Shown here: one piece after another, positions 50,701 through 63,530 of the stretch | Layout: each line of letters begins with the position of its first letter | Position numbering within the stretch: position 1 is the stretch's first letter | Origin: Jacaranda mimosifolia | Lineage: Eukaryota > Streptophyta > Magnoliopsida > Lamiales > Bignoniaceae | Assembly (NCBI GenBank): GCA_018894105.1 | Contig: CM032122.1 | Location: 37,169,404 to 37,233,403 of the forward strand | DNA: 64,000 nt | Direction: 5' to 3' | Notes under the pieces: model-generated | What the model was told of the DNA's origin: nothing | The model's input: only the letters and a program-made list of their open reading frames with translations | Database searches by the model: none | Translations under genes and position numbers: made by a program

Positions 50701-53700
50701 ACCTTGTCGTTAAGAAGCATGCACCACGCCTAATTATCACAGCACATCAATCAAAATCATGTAAGAAATCAAGCATATTCTAAACAAATATTACATATGA
50801 TTGTTACTATTAAGCGGCATCCTCACCAACCTGAACATCATATTCTTGTTTTGATAACAAGTCCTTGTCTGTCCTTGTCAGTTGAAATGTTTTCTCAATG
50901 TTCTGGCAAGGATTAGAGCTGGAAAGCCACACATGAGTATCATATGCCGCTAATTTGATAATAATTGCAAAACCAACTATGCATAAACATAGAAAATCTC
51001 AATGACAAACAAACAGGAAGTAGACATTGCCTAGATACTCATATATTTAATTAAGTTTGGATGGAAATACAAACATTTCGTGTAAAACAAATAATTAAAA
51101 ACTCATAGCATACTGTCATAGGAAAAAAGTTTCAATAGTAATCTGCAATTGAAGAATTTTAATCTTAGGGTGGATAGATTATCATGCTTTTGCAAGTGAA
51201 GAATGTTGACTATGGTAACAGCTTTACTACTGAATGCGATTAAAATACTTCAAAAGAATGCCCGTCGTGCATATGAAGCAATAGAGTTTATTATATCATA
51301 GAATAAATTACAAGGACTGCCTATACACAAGCATAATTACTTCTTTGAGAAATAAAAAAACATCAATTCTAAGTTCATGCTTTTTACCCATCTCTCCCTT
51401 CAACTGAAAATGACGTCATCTGAAAATTTGATCAGCTTCCTAATATGCCCCTGATCCGACTTTATGATTTCTTATGGACCAGGATTCCAATAGGTCAAAC
51501 TTGAAAGGGTTCTTACTGTATGACTACAAAAACTAAATTGAGTGTCATTCTTTTCTCTATTTGTTAATATATTGTAAAGCATTATTCCTTTAATTTTCCT
51601 TTCTTTTCCAATTCATCAACAATTCAAGATTTTCTTTCTTTTAACAATGTTTTTCATTTCTTTTCCCTTTTACCAACACGGCATCCTTCACTGTTGCTCC
51701 ATTATCGGCTTTTCAACATGTAGCCCTGATTGTTCACTATTCGTTTACTTGTTTCTGTTGCAGAGATTTAAAATGATTGAACTGCCCATAAAGGATGAAT
51801 TTCTTGGCAGGAGTATAAAAGATGGCATTTTATCACACTGGATCGCTGCCTTGTTTCCCACAATTCAAATGTGCTCTATCCACATCTCCCTGCTACCATC
51901 GCCAAAGCCTTCTCGACAATCCCAATCATAAACTAGCTTACAAATCAGCAGCGACTATGAAAAGAAAGTGCCCATTTATTCTCTAATTTAATAATTGGAG
52001 CCACCAGAAAAGAATACAAATCCAGGAAACAGCATGAAATCAGTAAGAATGTATAAATAATAACCCTTCAACAATATTAACAAAATTAGTATTTACGCTC
52101 CCCCTATTCCATCATGTTCCATAAAACCCGGCTTCTCCAGCATACCATCATAATCCCTCCCTAATTTGAAATCAAAACTTAAGATGCCACAAGAGTTAGT
52201 ATTGCTTTGAATTGGAATTTTATGTTTCTTAAATGGGAGTAAAGAAGGACTAGAAATAGTATTTTGACTTTTAGGATTTCATGGGGCATTTAGAATCATG
52301 AAACCAAACATGCGATGGAAATGAGTGCAAAATGAACAACAATAGTCAAAAACCTCCAACAAGAAACTGAAAAAGAATAACTCAAACAATAAATGAACAC
52401 ATAACCAGCTGCATACCACCTGCAAAGTAAAATACATTTGTTGTCACAAGGCACTCCAAACAGCTTAGCGCAATTATCTCACAAGCATTCAGGCTCAGCA
52501 AGTAAATAACATCAACATATTACTGTCATAAATCTTAACCTTAGTATTAAACTTGTTGATAAAGAAGGATATAACATCTGCTTACCCATCTGTGGGATTA
52601 GGAACATTTGCAATATTCAACTTCACAGGATACAGAGGATGCGCGATTGTCTCCCAGAAGCTGTATATTTCGAAAACCATCAGGCATCTAAAGAATTTGC
52701 ATAATTTAATTCAAGAAAGGAAGAAACTATGCATCTTGGGCCTCACAATGCACTATACAGGAATATATCTTGTTCCCTAAGCTGCTTCATATTGAAAAAA
52801 GACTATCTGATGAACAATTTGTCAATCCAGAAGCTGAAAGAATAGTCGATGCCTTAGCCTTAGTCTATCTGATGATTATTAAACCAACCATCAACATACC
52901 ACAAGGAAAGAGACTGTGAGAATGAGGCTTTGGGAGACCAATTCCAGAAATCAAGAATCTCTTAAACCAAGAAACTTGTCTATCATTTATAAGCATGGCC
53001 ACTAAACAAAATATGGGATGATGCTACGACTTCTTTTCAATTGATCCTATATACTTGCAAGCAATCCTTACATGTTTTCCAAAAAGTAGCTAGCACAGGC
53101 AAAAGGGAAGACAAATTACAATGTTACAACTCCAATTGCCTGGTACTGCCATCCATCAACTGTTTGACCAACGTTAATATGCTCAGCAAACAAATAATTC
53201 ATTCCAGTTATTTTATTTGAAACGCTTTAAACCAAAAGCTTGTTAAGAGCCCCTAGAATCTTGCTAGCATCTACTTTTTCTCCCTTTCCTTTTAGGTTCA
53301 GTTACTTGAGTTGCATGAAAGAGAATGTGACTATCAAGACACAACTTAAACTTAGATTGTAACAACGGCATTATATTGTAGATTATTGTAATTCGCAAAG
53401 AAATGAAAGTGAGTCAGATCATTGAGGAATGGGGACGACAACGGGGCGGGTTTTAACTCAACCTGAACCTGCTCCATAAAGGTTTTATAGTCTCTTTTCC
53501 CACCCCACAAGTTATAGGAGTGAAAACCCAAACCCTAACCGCAATGTAAATGTAGAACCGAACCCTACCCGATCCTATCTGCATCTAATTATTATTTTCT
53601 GTTTTTTTAAAATACTATGCACTATACAATTAACGAAATATTACAGTTTTAACTCAAACATCATATAAATTTCAACTAAGACAAATTTTATGTTTAGGGT

Positions 53701-56700
53701 TTGTTGGTATATATATTTTCTGGAAAAAGAAAAAAGAAAAAAAAAAAAAAACTAAATTAAATATAAATATATATACTTTGGGGGGGGGGGGGGGGTTGTT
53801 GCACTATAAACCCAAACCCAACCCACCCCGCAGTCATTAGAGCGTATTGGAGCAGGTTTTCTACCCACCACAATCGGAGCGGGTGCCCACGGATCGGATA
53901 TGAATTGCCATCCCTATTAAATGTGATAAATGGATTGAAAATCTTATGGGCCGTTGTGAAGAGACAAATTACAAGAAATTCCAAAATAGCAGCAAGAGGC
54001 AAGTCTACTGTTATGTGCTAGTGATGATCATGCAACAAAGTGACAAGAATCGTTGCCACTTACGGATCAGCGCGATTCAGTCTACAAATTTCACAGTAAA
54101 AAGTCTCTGGAGGATTTGGTAGGACACCATCCATGGGTTTCTCTGGAATCACCACACATGCTATATGCTGCCAGACATTACACCTAGGATCTTCACACTG
54201 CACCAATCCGTACATTGTTACAATCATACAGAAGGATCACCAAGGCCTAAAGGAATTTGGACTCAGAAACTTTATGGTCAAATGAAATAAAAATCTCTCA
54301 AGAAGACTAAATCACAGACCAAGCAGTTACATGAATATCAACCTTTTAGAACTCCAATTGGAAAAATGTATGTGTACCTTGACCATTGAATCAGTTGCCA
54401 ATGAGCTTCCACAGAGACAGCGTACCTTCTCCATTTGGTAAGAATCTTCAAATTCCTCTTTAAGTTTCACACTAGTACCATCTGAGACGCCTTGTGACTT
54501 TGATGCCAACTCAGCAGCCCCAGAAACCTGCATTTTCCTGAGTATAGCAACAAGAGAGGTTTGGCATAAGATCATCTAGTGCAATAGCAGAATGCTCCTC
54601 CCTTCATACTTTCTAGGATATCTATTTATTTCCAGAGTTACAATTCTCTCACTCCTGAGTTTTACTGTCCCTATTTTTCCTCTACCTCCTCGCTTCATTC
54701 TATTCTCTTTCATCTACTCCCTAACCAAGGTCAGAGATAGAAAATTTTTAGTATGACTTTTCATTCTGGCATTTAAAATAGCAGAAACAGGTGATAAAAT
54801 TGTAGCCATAGCTTGGTGATGCAAACAGAAAACAAATTAAATATCAAGATATTAAGGAACAAGAATAAACCTCCCTAAGCACATTTTAGTATGAATCACG
54901 TTTCAAACGGAAAATAACACCTGTATGTGTCATCAACTAGCTTTGCCACTTCATCCTTTCCAACAGGATTTTTCTTCGCCCACATTCCTGAAACTGTTAA
55001 ACAGACTATTAGAGTGCACCGATGCATTGCATGCAATCAAATGTGAAATAACAGGAAAACAGATTCATGACACAATCAAAGTGAGCGACTCCAAGCACCT
55101 CATATTTCAGTTACAAATGCCTAAGGCGTATGTTGTGATATCTTTGTCCACAGATAAATCATTTGCTTATTCCCACCATCCAAACAAGACTCCAGCAAAT
55201 TCATTTAATTCTTTTGTAAGCAATGCATTCTTTTAACACACTTAAAAATGGAGATTGGAACTTTATACAAGTCATTTCATTAGGAAAGCAGCAACTTGCT
55301 CAAGAATTCTCTCTGTTATCTGCATTATCTTGTATTCTGTTTTCCAAGGATCTAATTTTGGTATTTCCTCCGCACAATGAACATTAAAATTACGGAAACA
55401 AAAATTACTTGGCACACTATGGATGCTAATTGCATTAGCAGAAATTCTATATTCAATTTGGTCAGGCAGCAGAAGAAACTTACATACTGCATATGAAAAG
55501 AATATTATATTTGATGGTGGATATGAAAATTGGAGTACAAACATATCAATCACGAGAAAAGAAGCTACAAACATATCGACAAGCTATTTTAATGGCTGCA
55601 CTTTAAACCAAGGGCGCATGCGCGCGCGCATGAGAGAGAGAGAGAGAGAGAGTCAGATTGTGCCAAAGTATTCTTTTCAGCTTTCCGGATTTAGAAGTAC
55701 GAAACAGAATAAACATAAAAACACATAAACACATGCACCTTAGAAGTGCATGTATAAAATGAAAATAGCTACCCTTGTTGCAATTTGTTAAATTCAAGGA
55801 AGCTACGGTAATGAAGAGATGGCATTGTCGTTTACCTCGCTCATCTGAGAGAATAGCCAATATTCGATCAACAAGGTCCTGTGTCAAGCCAATGCACACA
55901 AACATAACGATCTTATTTTAAGAAACAAATCCAGAAGCAGAAAATAACACAAATGGTATAATTAATGCAAGAAAAATTATTTATTATGCGTACAAAGCCT
56001 ATTAATTAGTATAAATTTAAGTAATCAAAAATTTACTATTTTAAAAAGCCAGATGTGGAACCGAGAATTAAAGAAAGCGTTCTACATCCAGATTTCCAAC
56101 CACACTTCAAGTGATGCAAACAATTAGATAAGTTACTTAGATAACTGGAGAAGACCAAATCCCGTGGTACTCCATTTACATCATTGTAAAAAACTGTATG
56201 GCAAAGAATTGCAAAACGATGGGCCCAATAAACAAATAATTTCTGAACTATAATACAGAAAAGCAACTAACTGTATCTTATTGTCCCTTCTCGTCTAATC
56301 CACCCAATCAGAGAAAAATAAACAAAGGGGAGGACAGAGGAAAGTAGCCGCGGCGTTATAAGCTCCTTAATATAGAGATTCATTCACCAACATCAGCAAA
56401 ATACAGTGGACATCTGACCTGCTTCTTTCCCTGCTTTGAAAGCCCCAGCTGTGTAAGGACATCTTTCAGCTCCTTTATTCGAAAAGATGCTAACTTGCCC
56501 TGCAAGACAAAATAATATCATCCACAACTCTCACAAAATGGAATATACTTGCTAAGATCACACAACAGCACCATCCCAGTTACCCTCTTCTATAACAAGA
56601 CCAAGTCCAGCAAACAACAAAAAGTTACAGAAGAATAAAGTGAATCCTCTCTTTAGAGCAAGATCAAAACAAGCGAACAATACAAAAAGTGCAAAGCAAC

Positions 56701-59700
56701 AATTGGAAGCCTCCTAGGAACATGAAGCCTTTCCTCAACAAAGGCATGTAGAACAAAAAGAATAGCTATGTATTGATTCTTCCAGCAAAGTGGATCAGAA
56801 GGAGGACAATTAAAGATTGAACGACGATCAGCCTTTCCATTGTGAATTCCAAGCTTAGAAAGGATCAAAAGTTTGACAGAAAAGTAAATTACTTTATATC
56901 CTCGGTGATCAGGAAAATTTTTAAGCACGTGTTAGTTTACAAAGACATTCAGGTTCAATAAATTAATCTCGAGCCCAGTTTCCCATCATAAACCAAACAA
57001 AAGGAGAAACTTTCCTCCCAAACAAACAATAAAGTCAAATAGTATTGACTTGCCCTCCCTCCACTCCTACCGAACACACCCTAATATATTATTCTTATAC
57101 TGCAAAGTTATAGAGAATATCATCAACTTAGGCACTCATACCTTTTCAATGCCAGAAATGAACCTTAATTCTAACATCCTCTCCCTGCATTCACCAGGAA
57201 AGCATGCATATGAACATATGTTGCTCAATGCTCGCATCACATGCATCTGCATACACAGTGGCTATCTCAAAATACTAATTAGTATCACACACATCCCATC
57301 TTCTGGGGTCTAAAATCTATTGAAAGGAAATCTTTCTTGAGACAAAAGTGAAAGGCAAGAGTTATCAGAGGCATACAGCTCCAATCAAGGATGCGTCCTC
57401 ATGGTAACAAAAAGATTGCCTCTTTTTGGGAGCAAACAATGAGTTTCTCGATGGCTTATAGCTTAGACCCTCAAACAGTTTATCCCTACTTTGGCAGACA
57501 TAACCATGAAATGAATTAGTCTAGGCAACCTCAAGTAACCAAGATACCAAGCTAGATAACTACTCCCTTGTAACTAGATGCTCCTTTTCTTGTTCAGAAT
57601 GTCCACAAATAATGCCCCATTTCTCAAATATAGCCATTTTCTTTGGAAACATGTCCTCAAAGCAATGATACAACAACAATTTACTCGCAACCACTACTTA
57701 TTGATTATAAAAACTTACAATGTTATCAAAAACTTCAGTTTACAGAGATTTCAAAACTTCAACCCAAGGTACGTGGATATCCAAAATTCACTTTTTCAAC
57801 ACCTATGAGAAAGCACAACATACAGCAAAGCCCTCAAATATACAAATAAAACTAAATAAGACATCTTTCATGACAGAGTCTCTGGATTTCCACATATTTT
57901 AAAAGCTAAGAAAGTCAAAAATTTATCCTTAGCTCCTATATTAAATGATGAAGATGCCAAAATTTTCACCCAAAAGTCTTTATCCTTCAGAGTTGAAAAT
58001 GTCACATATTTTCTCCTCTGTACCATTCTGCAAGTAACAGGTAACAAACTAATACATGCACAATCTTAGAAAAGAAGGAAAAGAAAGAGAGAGAGCATTG
58101 GCATAAGAATAGTAATCCAAACATATAAAAGCATTATCTAACAGTTAGACATCCTTCTAACAATTTCCAAAAATGGGAATGACAGCGCAATGCTGTGCTT
58201 TGGATTAAGGAAAAAGGGTAAAGGCCTCAAGATGCCTTTCATAAGATTAATTATCTTTCATAATCAGATCACTCAGAATGTCCTGAATGAATTACCTTCC
58301 AAATACATTACAACTAGAAAGATAGGAAAAGAAGGCGAAAGGCAAACCAATCAATGAGGATCTGACTGCCATTCCAGAATTCATAATCTGCATGAAAATT
58401 TTGATCACTTCAACTAATAAACATTGAAACTCCAACTTCTCCATAAGCTAAAATCATCAAGACATGAGATCAACTCCCAAGTCAATCTTAAATCTAATAA
58501 CCACAACTCCTAGAGGTATGTTTTATGATAATAGACATTAACCAAGATAAAACAACATCTGGCGCACCGAAAGTAGGAGAGCAGAACCAGATAAGAGTAT
58601 AATCTGCCACATGTTTAAGTATAGCTACCAGGTCTAGAACGGCAGATGGTGGTGAAGATGTATAGCATCAAATATTTCCAGGTTCTTGCTCCTTCAGTTC
58701 TATAATGTTGGAACAAAAAGTTTTATTTTACAAACTCCATTGTCAAGCCCCTGGCCCCAGAGAAGCTCGGGGCAAGGATATCGTATAGTTTAAAACAAAA
58801 GCCTCCAAGGAAGTAATCAACAGATAAAATGTCACCATTCTACACCAAGATAAATTTCAGAGCTGGGAAACAATTAGATGTCACTCAATATGCAGGAGAT
58901 TTTGGCAGAAATGGATTGAGTGAGGAACTCAATGAAGAAAGGAATAGGACATTGCTTAACATATATGGGAATAATATGGCAATGGAATCAGAGTTTCCAA
59001 TCCGGATTTCAGTCTTATTCTTCATGATAGGCAAAGGAATAAATATTCAAAAAGACAAAAGATGACCTACTCTCCAGTCCTGGCTACTGGATCAGCACGA
59101 TTACTACTTCCACCTCTCACTTCTTATCTTCTTTTAATGACCAGTAAATGAAGACGAACCCCCACTTTCTCCAGCCAAGGAAAGCTTTACAGAATTACAA
59201 CTAAATGTCATCGCTCTATAACAAATGGAAAGATCAAAATAATTTTTTCTCATTTATTCTGGATTTGTGGTCAGTATGTTTGATGCATATGCTTTACTTT
59301 GCGCCAGGAGAACAACATGCTTATTGATTGGGACAGAGGGGAAATGGAAAGATAAAGGAAGGGGATCTTGGATCTCGGGCAACGATGGACTGTGCTGTTT
59401 TCAAAGATCAAAGGTTGCGATGTAAGGCAGCTGCAAGAATGGACATGTGCACGCGAGTAGCTAAAGTGGTTGAGGTAGGTGGACAGTGGGCAGGATGGCG
59501 GAGAGGATAGTGATGGCGGTTGGGAACAAATTGCATGAAGTGAAGGTCCCATGCCTTGTCATATTTTAGATCATGTACAAGCATTTCAGGGGAATGAATG
59601 CTATACTGTGTATTCTCTCTAATTGATTGACAATTGTCAAATTCCAAAGTGTGGGGGAATAGGTGATCCCATATTTTTGGGTTGTTCTGAGACTTCGTTG

Positions 59701-60490
59701 GGAACGAAATATTCAAAGAATCAAATAACACACGAGACTGGGAGAGGAATTTAGCAGAAATACCAATTATTTCCCTGGCACCAAAAACCATGAATATTAA
59801 TCGAAGAAATATTTTTATCAGAAAAATTACAAGTCGATTTTCAAGTCATGAACATCAAGAACTGTCAACTGAGATATTCAAGTTAATCAATAGATAAATT
59901 ACGGCATATCTCCTTTAACACTTTAGTAGGTCCCCTAGAGAACTTGCAGACAAAATCACGGATATAGTAGCCCAGAGTTATGCTTCACAAAAATTACAGG
60001 TATGCCAGGCCAGAGTCATGCTTATGCTTCAAGTTCTCATTTTAGCTAAAGCTGCGCAAAGACGGACAAGAAAAATACAGTTGCAAGGGCTGACCAAGAT
60101 CATGTACTACACATGCATCTGCATTAATTCACCATGTCCCATCATGCATTCATCGCATGAAGCAATTATTTGATGCAAGTTTCTACACCCCATAAACAAG
60201 TTATGGGCATGGCGGATGTAATCCAAATTGCAAAAATAACCTCTTTCCAGTTCATCTACAAATAGTGAAGCATGGTTTAACATTACAATAAAACATGCCA
60301 TTTCCGGCATAGTCACCAACCCCTCACAATATTGCACCAACATTGAGAATTGAATCAGCAAATTGAAGAACTCAAAAGAAACACAACTCCATAAGAAAAA
60401 ATTAAACATACCAATTCCATGCAAAACTAAATAACATAAAACCATACATCTGAGATTAGTTTTTACCTTGCAACTAGCCACCAGGTCCAT
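44772..60490 (-). CDS. SIZ1: SUMO E3 ligase SIZ1, copy B
   Basis: Tandem paralogue of copy A with the same domain order (SAP, PHD, PINIT, SP-RING, SIM/SXS tail). Coding exons from 5' to 3': 60467-60490, 56419-56499, 55836-55878, 54921-54993, 54378-54537, 54064-54197, 52586-52660, 50831-50918, 50654-50729, 50103-50176, 49273-49380, 48499-48660, 46852-46956, 46583-46663, 45270-46497, 44772-44911, totalling 2,652 nt or 883 aa. Fifteen of sixteen exons equal copy A in length; exon 15 is 9 nt longer, partly in a PEPEPEP run. PHD and SP-RING cysteines and the [10 protein letters not shown] motif are kept. The intron after exon 13 again starts with GC. No premature stop was found, so this is not a pseudogene by sequence. 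Regulatory divergence between copies cannot be judged here. Confidence 0.95.
49011..49256. repeat. Perfect 123-bp tandem duplication in SIZ1-B intron 11
   Basis: 49011-49133 and 49134-49256 appear identical by eye (starting GATCATATTCAGAACAGC). It is followed by a third partial start GATCAACTC. Copy A has only one diverged version near 24760. It is therefore very recent, or an assembly duplication. Confidence 0.9.
53426..53916. mobile_element. Non-autonomous element in SIZ1-B intron 6
   Basis: Ends GGAATGGGGACGACAACGGGGC and GATATGAATTGCCATCCCTA are diverged inverted repeats of the 'GGGATGGCAACGGGGCGGG' type, with CCCAAACCCAACCCACCCCG-like sequence inside. A 16-base G run lies at 53780-53795. 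The corresponding SIZ1-A intron lacks it. It shares its ends with the 36341-38146 element. Confidence 0.55.
55614..55652. repeat. CG/CA alternating palindrome plus (GA)n in SIZ1-B intron 3
   Basis: CATGCGCGCGCGCATG (55617-55632) is a perfect 16-bp palindrome of alternating purine-pyrimidine, directly followed by (GA)n to about 55652. Confidence 0.85.
57635..60035 (-). other. Segment of SIZ1-B intron 1 absent from copy A
   Basis: The SIZ1-A/B intron alignments stop at 57635 and resume near 60040. In copy A this 2.4 kb is replaced by the truncated hAT element. ORFs here (for example 58829-59065 and 59408-59791) are short with no recognisable domain. No transposon termini were seen, so it is more likely original intron than an insertion. 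Confidence 0.5.
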
Positions 60491-61200
60491 GTTCTTTACC
60501 CTTAAAAATCACTCTACTACAGCAAACATCAGCAGAATCAGCAAATAATCGGTTAAAACTTCCAGTCAACATAGCCCATGGCACCCGCTCAGGTTACCAA
60601 CTGATCCATTTCAAACAAACAAAATTTTATCCATCAAAATCCAAACCACTCATATAATCAGAAAAAGTTCGTTTAATCAAAAATGGAAAAAAGATGCATA
60701 TAAATACAACTTAATGACAGAATAATCTTACACTCAAAAAAACCCCAAGAATGAATACACTAAATCAGAAAACTCAAGGAAAGAGAGGAAATCGAGAGAG
60801 TCTTTCGGCAATAAGCGATATTAGGGTTTCGGTGAGTGACTGGGAGACGAAACGCCGACTTGTCTCTCTGTCTCTCTGTCTCTCAAAAACGTACACACAC
60901 AGTGGTAGGTGTTCGTGTGTGTGTGTTTTTACCCCCAAAAAAACCAACCGAAAGGGGAAGCTACTACCAAATTCCCGGACGTGTCATCGGTTTATGAATT
61001 CCGGTTTATCTCCTATAAATAGATCCGGGTTTTGCTTGGGTGTATCTCATTTTTGTATTCTCATAGATTGACGTAAGTGAAATCGTGGCACCACCGCGGT
61101 CAATTAGGAAGACAAATCTGGTACTGTGAGAGTAGCAAGACCATGCATAGTAGAGTTGTACCATGATGACGGAGATGGTTAGTTTTACCTTGTTCCTTTT
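60491..61200 (-). promoter_or_regulatory. 5' UTR/promoter region of SIZ1-B
   Basis: Shares blocks with the SIZ1-A upstream region (CATCGGTTTATGAATTCCGG near 60986 and a TCTCTCTGTCTCTC pyrimidine tract near 60862). Homology fades near 61200, marking the right edge of the duplicated block. Confidence 0.6.
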
Positions 61201-61374
61201 GTATTATACCTATCAAAAAATCTTTGATTTTGCATGACTTTGTCATTCTAATTCTTCCAATATTTCAATCATCAAATATTTATAAATATTGTATGAATCA
61301 AATATGCCCCTGACAATATACGTAAAAATAAAAGAAAAAAACACTTCTAACTATAAATATTATGGTAATATTTG

Positions 61375-61830
61375 AATATGAATTATGTATTTTAGATTAT
61401 GTGCTTTGGGAGAATGAGTTTGGGAATGGGGTTGGAAAATATGAAATTTGTATTGAGAAATGTGATATATGTTTGTTTATGTTTTGGAAATAGTAAGAAA
61501 ATTATTGTGGAAAATTTTGGTATGTTTATTTATGTTTTGAGATGAGACCAATTCTACAGTAATAGTCAAATCAATGCATTTTTGTTGGATTTTTTGGGTG
61601 AAAATGAAATTAAGTAATTTTTTTATTATTAGAATAATAATAAAATATGTATGATGTATATAATATATATATGTATATATTGAAAATTGGGAAAATTTTG
61701 GGAATAATGAAATATAGAAGAGGGCATTTTTGAAAATTTAATTTGACATTTTGAAGGAAAATCTTTTGTATGTTTGGTTGCATTTTGGGAAACACAATTT
61801 TATTTTCCCAAAATGTAACCAAACATAGCC
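61375..61830. mobile_element. MITE-like repeat, AACCAAACAT family, copy 1
   Basis: About 450 bp with GAATGAGTTTGGGAATGGGG-type sequence on the left and a terminal hairpin on the right. 61770-61792 and 61804-61826 are 23-bp inverted arms (ATGTTTGGTTGCATTTTGGG / CCCAAAATGTAACCAAACAT) with one mismatch and an 11-nt loop. A second copy lies inverted at 62230-62700. Confidence 0.6.
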
Positions 61831-62229
61831 TGTTTAATTTCAAGATTTTAAACAGTTAAATTTTATAAAATCTCAAATAACTAAATATTATCTTTTAAAA
61901 TCAGTGTTATATCGAATTTTTTTACCGGGCACACACATAAATAAGTAGGAAATACATTTTTTTATGAATAAACTTTTTAGTTTAGTTAACAAAAGGTTGA
62001 GATGGAGGGGAAGGTAAGAGTCAAATGAATTAGTTCTTTTCTTTATTTTATTTTCCTAATTTTTCATACTTATATTTATAGTCAAAAATATATTTGATTG
62101 ATGAATAATATGAATTACTGATTGAAATATTTAATATATATATATATATATAAGAGACAAAAGATGCAATAGTAAAATAAAGGGATATGCTCTTAATTGA
62201 AGGTAATAGAAGGAACAAAATAGAACTAA

Positions 62230-62700
62230 CAGTGATGTTCGGTTACATTATGCTGAACAAATTTGTTTTGGTAAAATGTAACCAAACATGCACCATGATT
62301 TTCTCTCAAAATGGCTACCCAAAATATTCAGATTATCCCTGCAATTACAGTGGTAAAACTCAAAAAATCCACATATTTAAATATACATACATTTACACAT
62401 CACAATATTTTATTACTATTATCATAATAATTTTTTTTTTACTAAAATCCATTTACACCCTCAAATCTCAAAAAAAAAATTGATTTAACTGTTATAATAT
62501 AATTTGTCTCCTCCCAAAACATAAAAAAATATACCAATAATTTCCAAATTAATTTTCTAATTATTCCCAAAACATAAATAAACATACATCATATTCCCCA
62601 ACATAAATTTCACATTCCCCAACTCCACTCTCAAAATTCATTATTTCAAGACGTATAATTCAAAACATATAATTTATTCCAGACATTATCAATGCTTTTT
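62230..62700. mobile_element. MITE-like repeat, AACCAAACAT family, copy 2 (inverted)
   Basis: Reverse-complement relative of 61375-61830. A degenerate hairpin (GTTCGGTTACATT...AATGTAACCAAACAT) is at its left, and matching blocks such as CCAAAACATAAA and CATATTCCCCAACATAAATT lie to the right. The two copies form a head-to-head inverted pair about 400 bp apart. Related sequence lies at 39900-40115. Confidence 0.55.
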
Positions 62701-63189
62701 AATATGTGAATTTCAATGATAGAAAACAAAGTGTACTAGAAAAAGGTGAAGATTCTGTGGTTGCAGATGATAAATGCCCAATTTCAGGGATAGTGGTGGT
62801 CTAAGGGGCCACTATAAAAGAAAAGGTGTCAAAATATGGAGTTGGATCCAGTAATCAGTGTTTTAATTTCAATTTGTTATTTTGTCCCCTATCCAGTTGA
62901 TTAGCAAAGAAATCACAACACATGTCCAAGTTGAGATAAAAATCAGTGGGGCCCTTCCATCATGCATTATTGAGAAATCCAAGGGCATTTCGGACATTTC
63001 AAATTTTTACCCGAAAGATAAAAGATAAATTGTTATTTCCAATAATGCTTATGACGTTTCATCCTTTTTTGAACTCTATAAAAGTCAAAAGTCTTTGTCA
63101 AAAATGGCCTCCCTAAGTATGATTAGAATTTGGAAAATCTTATTGATATCGGCATCTCTAAATAATGGTATTTTATTTTTTATGCAACT
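62701..63189. other. Intergenic spacer
   Basis: No gene, RNA or repeat recognised. The 63531-64000 tail is likewise unassigned; its ORF at 63680-63907 has no recognisable domain. Confidence 0.4.
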
Positions 63190-63530
63190 TAAGAGAGCAT
63201 TTAGATAAATTTATTTAAAAGAATTTATAAGTCCATATATTTTATAAAATATTTTTTGGAGCTTATAAAATATTATTTTTTTAAAGTAATATTTTAAAAT
63301 ATTTGGATAAAATAAGATTTTGAAACTTATAATCAATTAATAATAATAATTTTATAATTAATATAATTAAAACTAAAAGAGATTGTTGAGATCTTAAAAA
63401 TAAGTTAATAATTTTTTATTTTTTTAAAAATAACTTATAAACTCATAATATCTTATTTTAAAAGCTTATAAACTCATTTCTAAAAAAAATTACTAAACAC
63501 TTTTCAAAATCTTATAAACTCCTCCAAAAT
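63190..63530. mobile_element. Degenerate copy of the 35.2-kb AT-rich MITE
   Basis: Shares TTTATAAGTYCATATATYTTAT, AATAAGATTTTGAAACTTATAA and TAATATRATTAAAA in the same order as 35216-35590. Its own ends are eroded. Confidence 0.55.

Noticed and set aside
59408..59791. 127-aa minus-strand ORF in SIZ1-B intron 1
   Set aside because: No recognisable domain, no counterpart in copy A, and its composition resembles surrounding intron.
60107..60490. 127-aa minus-strand ORF starting MDLVASCK
   Set aside because: The first eight codons are the genuine SIZ1-B exon 1. The rest reads through the GT donor into intron 1. Copy A has the same 8-codon exon, so this is not a separate gene.
44772..60490. SIZ1-B as a decayed duplicate
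   Set aside because: Every exon joins in frame, all key zinc ligands are present, and splice sites match copy A, so a pseudogene call is not supported.
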